Below, in pieces: positions 12,676 through 25,003 of a stretch of 64,000 nucleotides of DNA (position 1 is the stretch's first letter; each line of letters starts with the position of its first letter). A program made the translations under genes and the position numbers. This stretch comes from Macrotrachela quadricornifera (Eukaryota; Rotifera; Eurotatoria; Philodinida; Philodinidae), in assembly GCA_022393335.1 (NCBI GenBank), contig JAJEKB010021345.1:698033-762032 (forward strand), written 5' to 3'. The notes under the pieces were generated by a model that had not been told where the DNA came from, did no database searches, and was given only the letters and a program-made list of their open reading frames with translations.

Positions 12676-13980
12676 TTAACATGTTGAATATTTATATTGA
12701 TCATAATCATTCGAATTATTAATTTTTTTAATTCCATTACAATAAAGATATAATTCTTCATATGGTTGAATTCTTCTCATATTGGCTAAATGTCCAAATG
12801 AACTTTTTGATATAACAGCTAAATCACAATAACTTAATGCATGAAAATCTAATATTGTTTTTTCTAAACTTTCACAACCTAAATAATTCCAATCACGATC
12901 AATATGTGCAATTGTACCATTAATTTCAATTAAACGTGATGATTCATTATTAAATAATTTTCGAGCTAATTTTTGAACTTCACTAGAATCAGTTGTAATA
13001 AATACACGACCAGGACGTGATAAAAGAAAGTTTAAAATAGTTATATTCATATGTTCACGATGTGGAAATACAACATCTTTTGGATTTGATGGATTACGAC
13101 CAATACGTAAATGACCACATAATAATGGACTTTTAGTCATAGATTTATCTATTAAATGATTATCTAAATTAAGTCTATCAAATTTTTCTTGTAAATGTGG
13201 TTTTAATTTAATAAGTAATTCATAAAATAATGGATATAATGTAATTATATCAATATGTTCTTGTTTAATTCTAAAACGATTAAAAAGTTCAGAATATCGA
13301 ACAATTAAATTAAAATATGCAATATTATTTGTTTGAATATATATAACAGAATATTTTTCATTGTATATTTTTAATAATTTATAATCTTTTAAAGTTAATG
13401 AAGTTATATTAATTGATGATGATATATTTTTAATATGAATATGTGATGATATTGACCATGATATGAAATTTGATGTTAATATACGTTCAATTGAACATGG
13501 CCATGTCATATCAATAATAAATGTACGATTTAAAGCAAGTGAAAGTAAAAATGATGAAACAATTTTACGAGTTCGATCTCCCCAACCTTATTTAATTAAA
13601 TTTTTTTATTTATTATTAAAAAAAGAAAAAATATAATTCTTACCACCACACATAAATGGACAAGAATATACAAGATATTTATTATTATTTTCTTGATATT
13701 TTCTATTAGCTTCATTAATAATACTCCATACATCTATATCATATGGATTTTGAATATATTTTGAAAATATTGGATGTTGATTTTTAAGATTATCATTTTC
13801 AGATTGTTTTATTTCTTTTGGAAATATTTCAATATTATTATTATTATTAGAATATATTTCAATCCACCAATAACATAAACATGAACATGTTATTAAAATA
13901 ATAAATATAAATAAAAAAAAATTTTGTTTTCGACGTCGTCGATGATACAAAAAATATAAAATAAGACGAACAAAATTCAT
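12676..13980 (-). CDS. Fucosyltransferase-like type II membrane glycosyltransferase, 415 aa, two exons
   Basis: Exons 13980-13644 and 13586-12676; the 57-bp intron starts GTAAGA, ends TAAG and has phase 1, and joining restores the motif CGGWGDRTR across the junction. Residues 1-19 are basic (RRRRK), followed by a membrane segment at about 20-40, giving a type II Golgi-like topology. The join creates GGWGDRTRKIVSSFLLSLA, typical of the donor-binding N-terminal loop in GT23/GT11/O-fucosyltransferase relatives (C-GG-GDR). H271-x-R273-x-G275 (HLRIG) matches the HxRxGD signature, with the Asp replaced by Arg. A later FITTDS and DLAVISKSSFG pattern fits the C-terminal nucleotide-sugar region. Likely role: transfer of fucose to glycans or proteins in the secretory pathway. 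Acceptor and linkage cannot be read from sequence. Confidence 0.75.
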
Positions 13981-14460
13981 CAAATAAGAAACAAACTCAG
14001 CTTTTAATACATATACATAAAATTATTCATCACGTAGAAAAAGAAAATCGATTGTTCTTTCTCTATACAAATGCTAAATGAAGAAAATGAGACGAAGAAC
14101 GGTTGCTTATGACAAAGAAAGAACAGACGAATATAAATATTGATGCTGACATCCTATGTTAGATTATTATGTATGAGAATATGTTCGACAGAAAGAACAG
14201 AACAGAACAAGAAATTATGTTCTTTATACATTCCATGTGCTACAATGCTAAAAGAATATCTTAACATCTGTTAGTATATATATTATGATTATTTACATTA
14301 ACTTTTTTCGATTTTATTTAAGTTATAAACAAATTTTGATTGTTTATTACATGAAAAATGTAGAAATTTTAGTAATCATTTTAATAATAAAGAAAATTTT
14401 TGATCTTATACAATCGTTTTCAACTATATACTATGAGTTATAAATTGATATTACATATAT
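13981..14460. other. Upstream region of the fucosyltransferase-like gene
   Basis: AT-rich, no coding signal. It should contain the promoter of the minus-strand gene. Confidence 0.4.
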
Positions 14461-15063
14461 AAAACTAGACAATATAGATAAAAGAATAAGATGATATTGT
14501 ATATATTGTTGTAAACATAGACATCATAAACATTAATAACATGAATAGTTAACAGGGATAACACCTGTCATCATGCAGATCTATTTTTTAATTTAATAAA
14601 TTTAATGAACTATGAATAAGTACTTATAATAAGTGCTAACAACAAACTGCAATCAATAACACGAATAAAAATTCATAACATAAATGAAATCGATAATAAT
14701 CATGGAATTTTCATAACAATACAATTATTATTATATTAAGTAGAATTTACACATGAGTTATAAAAGCAGATATTTAGAACAAATTCATTTCAAAATTATC
14801 ATAAAATTAAATGAACTATATGTTGCTATTATTTTTATGTAAGTTATTAATTTTTATTCGTATTATTGATTACAATTTGTTGTTAGCAATTGTTATAAGT
14901 ACTTATTCATAGTTCATTAAATTTATTAAATTAAAAAATAGATCTATATGATGACAAGTGTTATCCATGTTAACTATTCATATTGTTAATGTTTATGATA
15001 GCTATATTTACAACAGTATATACAGATATCATCTTATTCTTTTACTTATATTGTCTAGTTTTG
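14461..15063. repeat. Long hairpin element (arms about 240 bp, spacer about 120 bp)
   Basis: AAAACTAGACAATATA at 14461 returns inverted as TATATTGTCTAGTTTT, ending at 15063. Inner blocks include the TTAATAAATTTAATGAACTATGAATAAGTACTTAT region and its inverse. Left arm about 14461-14700, right arm about 14822-15063. Very AT-rich and diverged from the other hairpins in the window. Confidence 0.75.
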
Positions 15064-16413
15064 AATATGATTAGTTTTTTATTGTACATTAAAATGAAGA
15101 AAAAAAGTATGTAAATTTTATTTGATTGAGCTCTTTATTTTGTCTATCAGTATTATCGTTATTATTGGATGATCTCAATTCATTCCATAAACTGTAAATT
15201 AGTGATATAATTAAGATGAATTTAATGGCCAATGATTATTTGAGATATATACAGGAAAATGAGCAACATACCATTTCTGACTCATATAAAGTGTGTAAGA
15301 GTCTTACATCATCTTGGTAATGTATTCAATTATCTCCTAACATTTTATTACTGGTTTTTACAACTATTGAAAGAACTTCATTAAAGCACCTTTCATCATC
15401 AATTGTTCCATCTGTTAAGCTCATTGGTCCTGTGAACCCTTTGCTTTTCATATCATATTCTGTGTATTATATATAGTTTACAGAATAAAATATCTGAAGG
15501 TGTGAGTTGAGACAATGAAAGTATTTGATAGATTCATTTCAAGCATTGTTTATATACATCATTTATATTATCAATAGTCAAGTTTTCTTCAACTTCAAAT
15601 AGAATTTTATAAAAATATTGCTAAAGATATTTGTTTTTCTTATAAAAATGCAATAATGTTTTATTAATGTCAATGGCATATTGAGTGTTTTTCTTTTATT
15701 CATAACAAATGATATTTTATTTAAAAGCAAAAATCTACATATGACATATAACATATGATTTAAAAAATAATTTTAAAAAAAGCTATTACATATAATCAAT
15801 AATGTGCAAGAAAATCATGAAACTGAATTATTTTCGTGTTATTTAGACGAAATGTATCCAATTGTAGAATTTTAGCGAAAAGAAAAGTATTCAAAAAATA
15901 TTTTTTATCGTTGTAAAACGATCAAGTAGTACGAACGATCAAAGTTACTCACTTCCTTCTAGAAAATGCTATTTATTGATATGGAAACTAGAAATAAATT
16001 TCAGTTTCAACACACTCTGAGAAAGAGTATTCTTTGTTCTACAAAAATCATCAACGGACGTGCTTTCGCATTTTTTCTTCTAAAATAGAGAAAAATACGT
16101 TACTCGACAGTGAAGTTGCAAGAACTATTTTCCCTGTCTCATATGCTTTCTAGAAGAATAAATCTGATTGATTTAGAAGTTGATAATATAGTGTAAAAAA
16201 AAGTTTGACATTGTTCCAAAGACTTTTGCATCGCCCAATAGTTAATTAAAATATTAAATTTACTATCATTTTTAAAAACTATTTAACAAGCCTGATTATT
16301 AATTAAAAAAAATACAACAAAAGAATATTTTAAAAACTAAAGTTCATGCATGAATAAATTCGTTTTAAGGCTAAAATAGAAAATTAAAATTCTTATTTTT
16401 TTTAAATAAAAAT
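15064..16413. other. Intergenic, nothing recognised
   Basis: AT-rich; no ORF, RNA or repeat that I can support. Confidence 0.5.
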
Positions 16414-16853
16414 TTATTTTACATGATGTTCAACTATAACATGAACTTCTCCATGTGAACCAAGACCTAAATGTGCTGGTAATTTAACCCAGTTATCATA
16501 ACGACCTTTACCAAAAACATGTTTTTTTAAATTAATTTTAGCTGAACCAATTGAATCTCGTCCAACAACATCATCATCATAAACATGTAAATGTAATTCA
16601 TCTTGATGTTTTTGAAGATTACTAAATAATATAATTATAAATTATATATAAAAATTAAAAAATTTATTATTTACAAAGTAAATGATTGATTCCATGTTGG
16701 ATTATTTGTATCTTTAATTGTTGTTGTTCGTTGTTTATAATCTTTATCCAAATAAATTTCAACATATGCATCATCTTTACCAACAATATCTTTATCTTTT
16801 AAATTACGAGCTTCAACAATTGTTACTTGTAAAGTTCCATGTGAATGACTCAT
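16414..16853 (-). CDS. Single C2-domain protein, 128 aa, two exons
   Basis: Exons 16853-16675 and 16621-16414 with a 53-bp phase-2 intron (GTAAAT..TTTAG). The whole protein is one C2 domain. It starts LQVTIVEARNLKDKD, has the Ca2+-loop acidic residues in DIVGKDDAYVEIYLD and VYDDDVVGRDS, and ends in a basic/His tail. C2 domains of this layout bind membranes in a Ca2+-dependent way. Stand-alone small C2 proteins are known from plants and many invertebrates; a specific role cannot be assigned. No signal peptide. Confidence 0.85.
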
Positions 16854-18599
16854 TGTTCAATTTTGAAATAAAATAAGTATGTGTATTGTTGAAATATTTA
16901 GTAAAAATGATTCTTTCAGTATGTAATACGGATAAAAGAAAGAAAGAGAAAAAGTTATTTAAATTAAATCAGAACTCTTTTTTTTGTATGTAAAAAGTAC
17001 GTGAGTCGTCTGGGAAACAGTCAAGAAATCTTGTTGAAGAATAAATACGCTTGCTTTAATAAGAAACGAGAAAATGCAAAAAAAAACAGAATGTTTATTT
17101 TTATCTCCCTTTTCACTCTATGTATGTTTATGTTTCTATCGCTACAATGCACATGAAATCTATTAGGAAAAAACGAGAATAGTAGAAGATGTAATATAAA
17201 GAACATAGACGTACTCAATCATCCTTACACAATAAAATCTACAAGCTATTTTAAAATAAATGTTTATTCAATCGAAATGCGTTATATAAATAATCTTGAA
17301 AAGTTCTACAAGTACAAAAAAAATCCTTTTTGTATATATTAAAGTTGAAAGAATTAATAACGTCAAATAAACTTAACTCGCCGTCTATGATTCAGTGACA
17401 AAAATAGATTAAAGATCAAGAACTAACTATACAGCTGATCTTTTTCTCAGCTGCAGTGATATTATTTTACATTTTAATGAGTATAAGTTCTATTCGAACA
17501 ATTAATTATTTTAATTGGGCATCATAATTTTATAAACGATAAAATATATCCATCATTTTAAAGATATTATTGTTCATTATCATAAGTAATGTCAATGAAA
17601 AATTAGTTTTTGACATGTTAAATTTTTCATAATTGCTTCAAAGTATCCAAGATTGTTTTAGATCATTTTTATAATTATGAAAAAATATCAACTAATAATA
17701 ATGATGAATAATCTAGAATCTTGATAGAACAGGATTTATATGTTAATTAATGTTCGTCAAATGAAAGATATTCTCGAAGATGATTATCCTTTTTCATACA
17801 TTTAATACATGATCAATCCATTTGTAAATCAAAATTACATAATCAATTCATGAAAAATATTTTTAAAATTCTGCTTTGTTTTTGATTATAAATTAAAATC
17901 AAAATGATTTAGGTTAGACCAAGAATAGTTCTAATTAAAATTTTCTTTTGAATAAATATATATTCCTTACGAAAAGATTTAATGTAATTTAATTCAACAC
18001 TGAAAAAGAAATATTATATTTGTATACTCAAATAAAATGTGTGCGCATATGTTGTAATTTGCGACACAATGTCTGGTGTATTAAAGAACAACACAATTTT
18101 ATCGTCGCAACACATTTTGAGTACATAATTTGAATTTGGAACACCTATCTTTGGAACTTGAGGCAGTAAGGTCTTAAGTTCTAGCCAAATCAAATTAATT
18201 TGGTCTTGATCATTTAACAGCCTCTTCCAATGTTCTTGAATATAAAGATTGATGAAGAAATAAACTTGAAAGAAAAATATACGAAAATTCTGTATTCATT
18301 TGAGTCAATTATATATAGTAGAAGCTGTAAAATAAAACGATGAATGAATATTTATCAAGTGAAGTACACCACATTCAGGATGTGACATATTTTTATAATA
18401 GTCTGCGACAATATCATTTGCCAGACACGAATATGACACATTTTATCTTGTGTATCATTTCTATTATGTATTAATAGTACATCTATTTTCAAATAAGTTT
18501 TTTTTCTTCAGTTAAGAAAAACAGACAATTACTGTCACAGTATGGACTAGTTATATACAAAAAAAAATGAGAGAATGATAGATTTAATTAAAAAAATTA
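16854..18599. other. Intergenic, nothing recognised
   Basis: AT-rich sequence between the C2-protein start and the first tRNA. The T-run needed as RNA polymerase III terminator for the tRNA (as A-run on the plus strand) lies at about 18591-18597. Confidence 0.5.
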
Positions 18600-18672
18600 C
18601 GCCCAACGTGGGGCTCGAACCCACGACATTGAGATTAAGAGTCTCACGCTCTACCGACTGAGCTAGCCGGGC
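18600..18672 (-). tRNA. tRNA-Lys (anticodon CTT)
   Basis: A 73-nt cloverleaf on the minus strand: acceptor GCCCGGC pairing with GTTGGGC, D-arm GCTCAGTCGGTAGAGC, anticodon stem TGAGA/TCTCA with loop CTCTTAA (anticodon CTT), and T-arm GTGGGTTCGAGCCCCAC. Internal A and B boxes are intact. A run of T follows the 3' end. Identical in all 73 bases to the plus-strand copy at 19189. Confidence 0.97.
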
Positions 18673-19188
18673 TTATTAATTGAAATATTGACCTTACAAA
18701 TGACCATTGTAATCATGAACTTTTCTATTTCATTGAACTACTAAAGTTCTTAAGAACTATTATTATTTATAATTTTTCTGAGAGGATAAAATGTACTTTT
18801 TCAAAAACTTCCAATTACAAATGAATGTTATAATTAATATAATGAATTGCTTTTAATGGCATGTTCAATTATAAGTTTTTTTTTTTTAAATATTTATCCA
18901 AAGATGAAAGGTTGTTTTGTTCTTAAATGCAAGTTGATATGATAGAAACAGTCTTCTTCTACTTGCAGAAAATTTCTACTCACACAAAAACAGTTCAATA
19001 AATTCGAATTCATTCATCAATTTTTAAAAAGCTATATACATGTTGTAAATGTACTGAAATTGATTTTTGACTCTGTACTATTCAGAAAACAGAACACCAG
19101 CTGTTTGAAAGTTATTAAATGTATTTAATTTTCTATTTATTGAAAAACTGCTATGAATGTTATTAGTTTTTGTGACAGAAATATACAA
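18673..19188. other. Spacer between head-to-head tRNA-Lys genes
   Basis: 516 bp of AT-rich DNA separating two divergently transcribed identical tRNA genes. The immediate 5' flanks of the two genes are not obviously homologous, so the duplicated unit is little more than the tRNA itself. Confidence 0.5.
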
Positions 19189-19261
19189 GCCCGGCTAGCT
19201 CAGTCGGTAGAGCGTGAGACTCTTAATCTCAATGTCGTGGGTTCGAGCCCCACGTTGGGCG
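19189..19261 (+). tRNA. tRNA-Lys (anticodon CTT), second copy
   Basis: Same 73-nt sequence as the minus-strand copy at 18600-18672, with the full cloverleaf, anticodon CTT and intact A/B boxes. Both copies share GTAATTT immediately 3', leading into a T-run terminator (TTTTTT near 19268). Confidence 0.97.
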
Positions 19262-19913
19262 TAATTTATTTTTTGCTTGCTGTTCTCTTTCACTTATATG
19301 TCTGTCTTATACGTCTATCTTTGTGCAATTATTAACATATTACGAAGATTTCTTTCTTTTTTTTTTTTTACTTGACAAAGTACAATTATTAATAAAAAGA
19401 AAGCAGTCAATAATTAAGATAGAATAAAAATTACAAATTTAACAATAAGAATAAAAAGTTTATAAAAACTATAATAAATATTTGATTTCAAAATTCATGT
19501 TAAAGAAAATAAGAATGGTAATAATCATGATCTTTTTTATTTAAATATCTATATGTTTTTAGAATAATTTATTAACATAAGATGTCTGAAGAAAAGAACG
19601 TCTTAAAGTTTCATATGACATCATAAATTTATTTAATTAGTTAGGAAAATATCTTTTCTCTTTGTATTTTTATTCGTGCGTGAGTGCGCTTGTCGCTATA
19701 TGAAGTGACATAAAAATAATTCAGGCAATTATGACTAGTTTTCCTTTTCCTCCTACTGGTTTTTTTTTATTTCAGACATTAATGAGTTATATGAAGATGA
19801 GAAAAATGAAAAATCTTTTTCAATCTAACCTGCACGACAATCTTAGAATGACAAATAAATGCATTGAACGTATATAATAATATTTTTTCATTTAATGCTA
19901 TTATTTAATAATT
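19262..19913. other. Intergenic, upstream of the 7TM receptor gene
   Basis: AT-rich, no coding signal. Likely contains the promoter of the receptor gene starting at 19914. Confidence 0.4.
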
Positions 19914-20903
19914 ATGAATAATAGAAGCAATAATTATTCTTGTTTACCATTTAATCAAAATAATGATTATAGTGTTGGTCAATTTTCTTTGTATTTTCCT
20001 ATAACAATAGGAATTAGTTCATTGATTGGTACGACATTTAGTATACTTGGTTTAATACGTTTTTTTCGTTATCGTAATTTACGTAATCATTTTAATCATA
20101 TTTATCATTATATGTTATTTTTTTGTTTAAGTAATTCAGTTATTTATGTTCCCGGTTTTTATGTTGGTGTTTATCTTTCATGGTTTATTATTTCTCCAGT
20201 TTTTTGTACACTATTTTTAATTCATGCATTTGCTATTTTTACTGGTCTTGGATATCTTTTAATGTGGGCAAGTATTGAACAACATCGATTAATTTTTCAA
20301 TTAAAAGTTAATATATCATCATATCGACAAATATTTCCATTAATTATTGTTATTATATTTGCTTATTTATGTTCAATTTTAATTGTACTTGTACCTAAAT
20401 GTTCAAAATATGTTGCATGTGAAGCATGTTTTATTCAAAATATTTATTATGTTATTTTATTTACATTATATACATTTTTTATACCAATGATAACAATGAT
20501 TTTTTCTACAATTATTTTATTATGGAGAATATATGAACATCGAACACGATTAAATAAACGTCGACGATGGATTAGATTAAAACGAATGTTGTATCAATCA
20601 ATTATTTATCTTGGATGGTATTCTATATCATATTGGCCATATGCTATTTATATATTACTTATTGCTTATGATTCAAATAGATTTAATTCAGTTATTTTAA
20701 AAAGTACTTTATATTTAATAAGTATATATGGAATTCAAACATTACCTATATTAACTTATTTTATATTTAAATCTAATAGAAAACGAATAGAAAGAAAATA
20801 TGCAATGAAAAAAAAAACAGAAATTAATACAAATAATAATCAAAAATGGACTATTAAATGGTTAAAAAAAAACGATCAGTCACCAGTTATTGAAAGATTT
20901 TAG
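19914..20903 (+). CDS. Rhodopsin-class-like 7TM receptor, 329 aa, intronless
   Basis: Seven hydrophobic segments at about 28-53, 62-85, 95-118, 139-162, 178-203, 230-252 and 260-285, with basic intracellular loops (RFFRYRNLRNHF, RTRLNKRRRWIRLKR) and a Lys-rich tail. The N-terminus has NYS and NRS glycosylation sequons. C98 at the start of TM3 and Cys residues in the second extracellular loop (C163, C169, C172) could form the conserved disulfide. The DRY position reads IEQHR (121-125), a departure from canonical class A; the TM7 NPxxY is also not evident (LPILTY). Ligand unknown. Orphan intronless receptors of this kind are common in rotifers, an inference from general knowledge. Confidence 0.8.
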   Translation: MNNRSNNYSCLPFNQNNDYSVGQFSLYFPITIGISSLIGTTFSILGLIRFFRYRNLRNHFNHIYHYMLFFCLSNSVIYVPGFYVGVYLSWFIISPVFCTLFLIHAFAIFTGLGYLLMWASIEQHRLIFQLKVNISSYRQIFPLIIVIIFAYLCSILIVLVPKCSKYVACEACFIQNIYYVILFTLYTFFIPMITMIFSTIILLWRIYEHRTRLNKRRRWIRLKRMLYQSIIYLGWYSISYWPYAIYILLIAYDSNRFNSVILKSTLYLISIYGIQTLPILTYFIFKSNRKRIERKYAMKKKTEINTNNNQKWTIKWLKKNDQSPVIERF

Positions 20904-22262
20904 TTAATTATTTTATTATTTTCTATTGTTTATGAATGAATTATTTATTAAATTTCAATAATTTCAAATAAATATATAAAATATAGTTTGATAAACTTTA
21001 GAATTTCTACATTTTAACATAATAATAAATATCAACAGATATATTAGAATGTGAAAATAACGAATATATTTCTCATGTTTCTATATTTGGTTGACGTCAA
21101 AGTGCTGACAATAATAATCAAAAAATTATTACTTTTTTTTTTATTATTATCACAATGTACTCATACTCATTGCTTATATTGCCTGCATAAAACTAGACGT
21201 TGAGTGATGTCTGGCATCGCTTTATCCTTTTTTGACACTTTTTTTTCTTCTTTGTCTTCTATATTTTAATAAGCTTTTAGTTGATGAATTTAGCGTGCAC
21301 AAATGCAAAAGGCTATACATTTATGATAATTTACGATATTCTGATAATGAATTCTTTTTATGAAGATAATATAATTCATGTAAACAGGTAAATTAAGAAA
21401 TTTAAGTGATGTACATTGAATATTGAAAATCTCTAGGGGGTTTTTATTTTAAATAAACCAATGACATAGCTGTAATAGTATTGTCCTTTCGATATATATC
21501 ATATTTTTTCATTACCACAATGATAAACATAGTTAACATTTGCAGTAGTGTCAAACTTGAAATTTGAAGTCAAGTATTCCACTTACTGTCTACCCAATGT
21601 ATCACTCAAGAGTACCCGTCTCACCTGCACTGTGTTGTATTCATCCAGGGTATCCCTTACTACATAATTCAATGCTTGACTACTTGAAAATTTGAATAGT
21701 TGAGTTCAAGTTTCAAATTTGACATATATGAACATTCGTCAACTAAGAAGTTTAGTTATATAATGATTACTGATTCGATTGAAGTTCATGAAGTCTACAA
21801 ATAAAGTTCTGATTCAACTTTATGAAGATAATAAGACAATATATCAGTGTTTGCTCTTTTTCTTTTAAATAATAAATGTATTTCGGAAGTATTTTGAAGG
21901 TATTACTAAGCCATCAATTCATTGACCTATGAAACTTCGAAATATAGCCGTGATAATAGAAGATCATGTCAGTATAGGATCTGTTGCATATAACATACAT
22001 ATTAATGTAAATGATAATTGTAAAAAAAAATTATCTTTATTCTTGAAACATTGTATACAGTATGCTGATCAAGATTCTATCATCTATACCAAATCATTGA
22101 AACTTTAAAATGTCTTTACTATCTCAATTTTGATATTTCATTATTTCTGATGACATATTTAGATGTATCAATATAGCTTGGAGGACAAAATAAATGTATG
22201 TTTATGCCAGTTACGATGGCACAATAAAACTTTATTATATCGATGAAAAAAAAATCATATGA
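20904..22262. other. Intergenic, with a short inverted repeat
   Basis: No gene. At 21550-21723 the sequence GTCAAACTTGAAATTTGAAG returns inverted as TTCAAGTTTCAAATTTGAC, with about 120 bp between, giving a MITE-like small hairpin. The 3' end of the chitinase gene (minus strand) lies just to the right. Confidence 0.5.
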
Positions 22263-23462
22263 TTAACAGACAGGATTTCTTCCTGGTTCTCCAAGACCAA
22301 AGCAATGTCGAATTCGTCTGTATGTTGCTACACGAGTCAATTGACTGTTATATCCTGATCCTCCACTACATTCTAACGCTCCATTAATAATTCTGGTAGT
22401 AGCTGCAAAATCACCTTGTTTAGCTGGTCCAGCCATATTATTTGCATTGTAGAACCAAACAGCAGTTTTTACTGCTAAATCTTGTTGATGTTCTACTAAA
22501 TCTGGATTATTAAGAAGATCTACACCCAAAGCTTGTCCAGCTGCGTGATAGTTACAAGGCCAAGAAAGTTGGAACCAACCACGGCCATAGTACAATCTGC
22601 CTGGTACACCTTGAACACCACACCATGATCCAGCATAATGTGAACCACAACCTAATGAATATTAAAATCTCAATAAAATATTAAAGGCTTTATTTTAGAA
22701 AAAGTCTGAACATCATCTAATATCTCAATCCTTATACTAAACATTTTTATCTTGAAGTATTGTTTAGATTAAATTCTACCTCTATCTTAATGGAATCTTT
22801 GTTTGCACTGTTCATAAAATTCAAATTAAACAATGCATACATTTATAGATATTGATCAACTATTAACATTTTATACAAATAAATAAATTTCAAGATAGGT
22901 TCCTATTGCTCATTAGAGCGTCTAATGCAAAACAATGTTAAATTAGCGATATTAAATAAAAATGTTTAGGATCTTTGTTCTTAATGTATATCCTACCTGG
23001 AGCACAATATTCTCGAATTACTTTAAGACCATCGGTTTCATGAAAGACATGAGCGAGAAAAACAGCTGCTTCTTCCTTGTTTGATGGATTCCAACCTGAG
23101 TTTTTAAGGCCATTATATCGACTATATCTTGTTCCAGCGTCAATTGTGTTGAATGCACAAGCAAAATTTTGTTCTGTGATAATAGAACCATCGCCACCAC
23201 CATTGCCAGTATTTCCAGTAGTTCCACCGTTATTGCCCCAGCAACGTCCACCTTGACAACCAGCACCGCAATATTGTTCCCCTGTTCCACAATAACCCCA
23301 TTGTGATAAACAGTGACTTGGATCAGCACAACTTGCACGTCGTTCACGTTGATTTGATGCAGCGTCTACTTGTTCATTAGAGTCTCCTTGAATCATGTGA
23401 ATCAAGCCAATAGCAATGAAAAGAAGAGGCAAACATGTATGCATATACCGAATTGCTGCCAT
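22263..23462 (-). CDS. Secreted GH19 chitinase with N-terminal hevein-type chitin-binding domain, 284 aa, two exons
   Basis: Exons 23462-22997 and 22651-22263; intron of 345 bp (GTAGGA..ATTAG, phase 1), long for this window. Residues 1-26 form a signal peptide. Residues 45-74 are a hevein/CBM18-like domain (SQWGYCGTGEQYCGAGC) with six Cys rather than the usual eight. A Gly/Asn/Thr linker follows. The rest is a GH19 catalytic domain: FHETDGLK gives the expected acid E142, E151 (REYC) is the probable second Glu, and YYGRGWFQLSW, GVDLLNNPDLV and IINGALEC are family landmarks. It hydrolyses chitin outside the cell. GH19 enzymes are typical of plants and some bacteria and rare in animals, so horizontal origin is plausible, with the intron gained later. 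Catalytic residues look intact. Confidence 0.9.
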
Positions 23463-25003
23463 GGTATCGATATAGATCAGAAGCGATACGAATTAAATGA
23501 ATATGAATTGTGTGTGCTGTAGAAGATATATACAAATTTATTAGTTGCATACAGATGTTTTTTTTCTCATAGCTACCGGCCATGGTATCCTTCTTATCGG
23601 TATTTAGCAAAAGTAAAAAACAACACAATAGAAATGCGCTTTGGACTCAAAAACTATCTGAATTAGAAGCGACATACCCATAAAGAAAAATTTAATGTTC
23701 TATCCTTTTTTTTTTATTTATAATCTTGATTTCATGTGAATTAAAACATGATCCTTGATAAAAACACATTGCCTAGATTGGTTTAATAGTAGAAGTATAA
23801 AGCATATTTCAGTTTCATCATTAATAGGAGCAATGTATAATTATCTTGTATATATGACATTTTTCAATATTTAATTTCTAATGATATCTATTGTGAGCAA
23901 TCAAAACAACTGTAAACGTTCCCAAATAAATATCGAAAACATCGAAGGAAGCGCAAATAATCCTATTGTTTATTTCGCTTTTAATCTTATGTGAATTCGA
24001 TACATTTGTTCTTCGAACAATTCATCTTTCAGACCTACTATATTTGAGATGCAGCAAAAGAATACGTGTGTGTTATATATTACTCTTTGGTGTTGTCTCA
24101 GTACATTCGATAGACTATGAAAGCAAGAAACAACTTGACCGAAATGAATAATTAAAGCAAATACTTATGAATGATTCTGTCGTCATTGTTTTTCGTTTAT
24201 CATCGGACAAAATACTCATTGCATATGCATCATAGATTAGAACGAATTAGAAAAGTCATGACTCGACTTGGCTTAAGTCGAATTGAATTGCCGAATATCG
24301 ACTTAAAAATCCGTTTTTCGGTTATTTTTGATCATTATTTTATTTGATGACGGCCTTCAAAGTTTATTTTCTCTTTTAGTTATCTTCAAACTAAAGCTCT
24401 TAGATCGCTTGTTTCCTGTTGTATATACAAAGGATAGATTTTTCTGTGATGTACTTTGCATTTAAACTTACCAGATATAAAAACAAATGGAACAGATACT
24501 ATTCGAACAAAAGCGATATAAGATTATAAACACGTTGAAAGTCGATAATAATCGCAGAGAAAGCTAGAAATTACTACTCTCTTCATTCTTAAATGTACAT
24601 GTGAATTCGAACATTATATCGATTTCTTGTAAATATTATTTGAGAGAAATATTGTTTCAGGCGTGTTGAAGTCGAACCGGTTTGTCAACTATTCAACTGG
24701 ATTTCGATCTATAGATAGAATGCCTATCAATGCTTAGCTATGACCAGTATAGAAAAATAGTGCTTTGTTTTCAATTCGTTTTATTTACAAGAAAGCATTT
24801 CTATGTTCTCTTGTGAAAAATTTGTTAAAGCTAAGCAAAATTTATATTTGAAATGACAAAAAATAAAGTTGTGATTTACGGATTGAAATTCATTTTTTTT
24901 TTATTTTATTTATAGTACACGAATTTTGAATCTTAACAATATACAATTAATTGTTTTGTTAATATGAATAATAACAAATTGAATAGAAGATAAATAAACA
25001 AAT
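23463..25003. other. Intergenic, nothing recognised
   Basis: Upstream of the chitinase and downstream of the CNTD1-like gene. A short motif CCATGGTATC occurs at the chitinase start (23459) and again at 23581. No coding ORF is supported. Confidence 0.5.
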
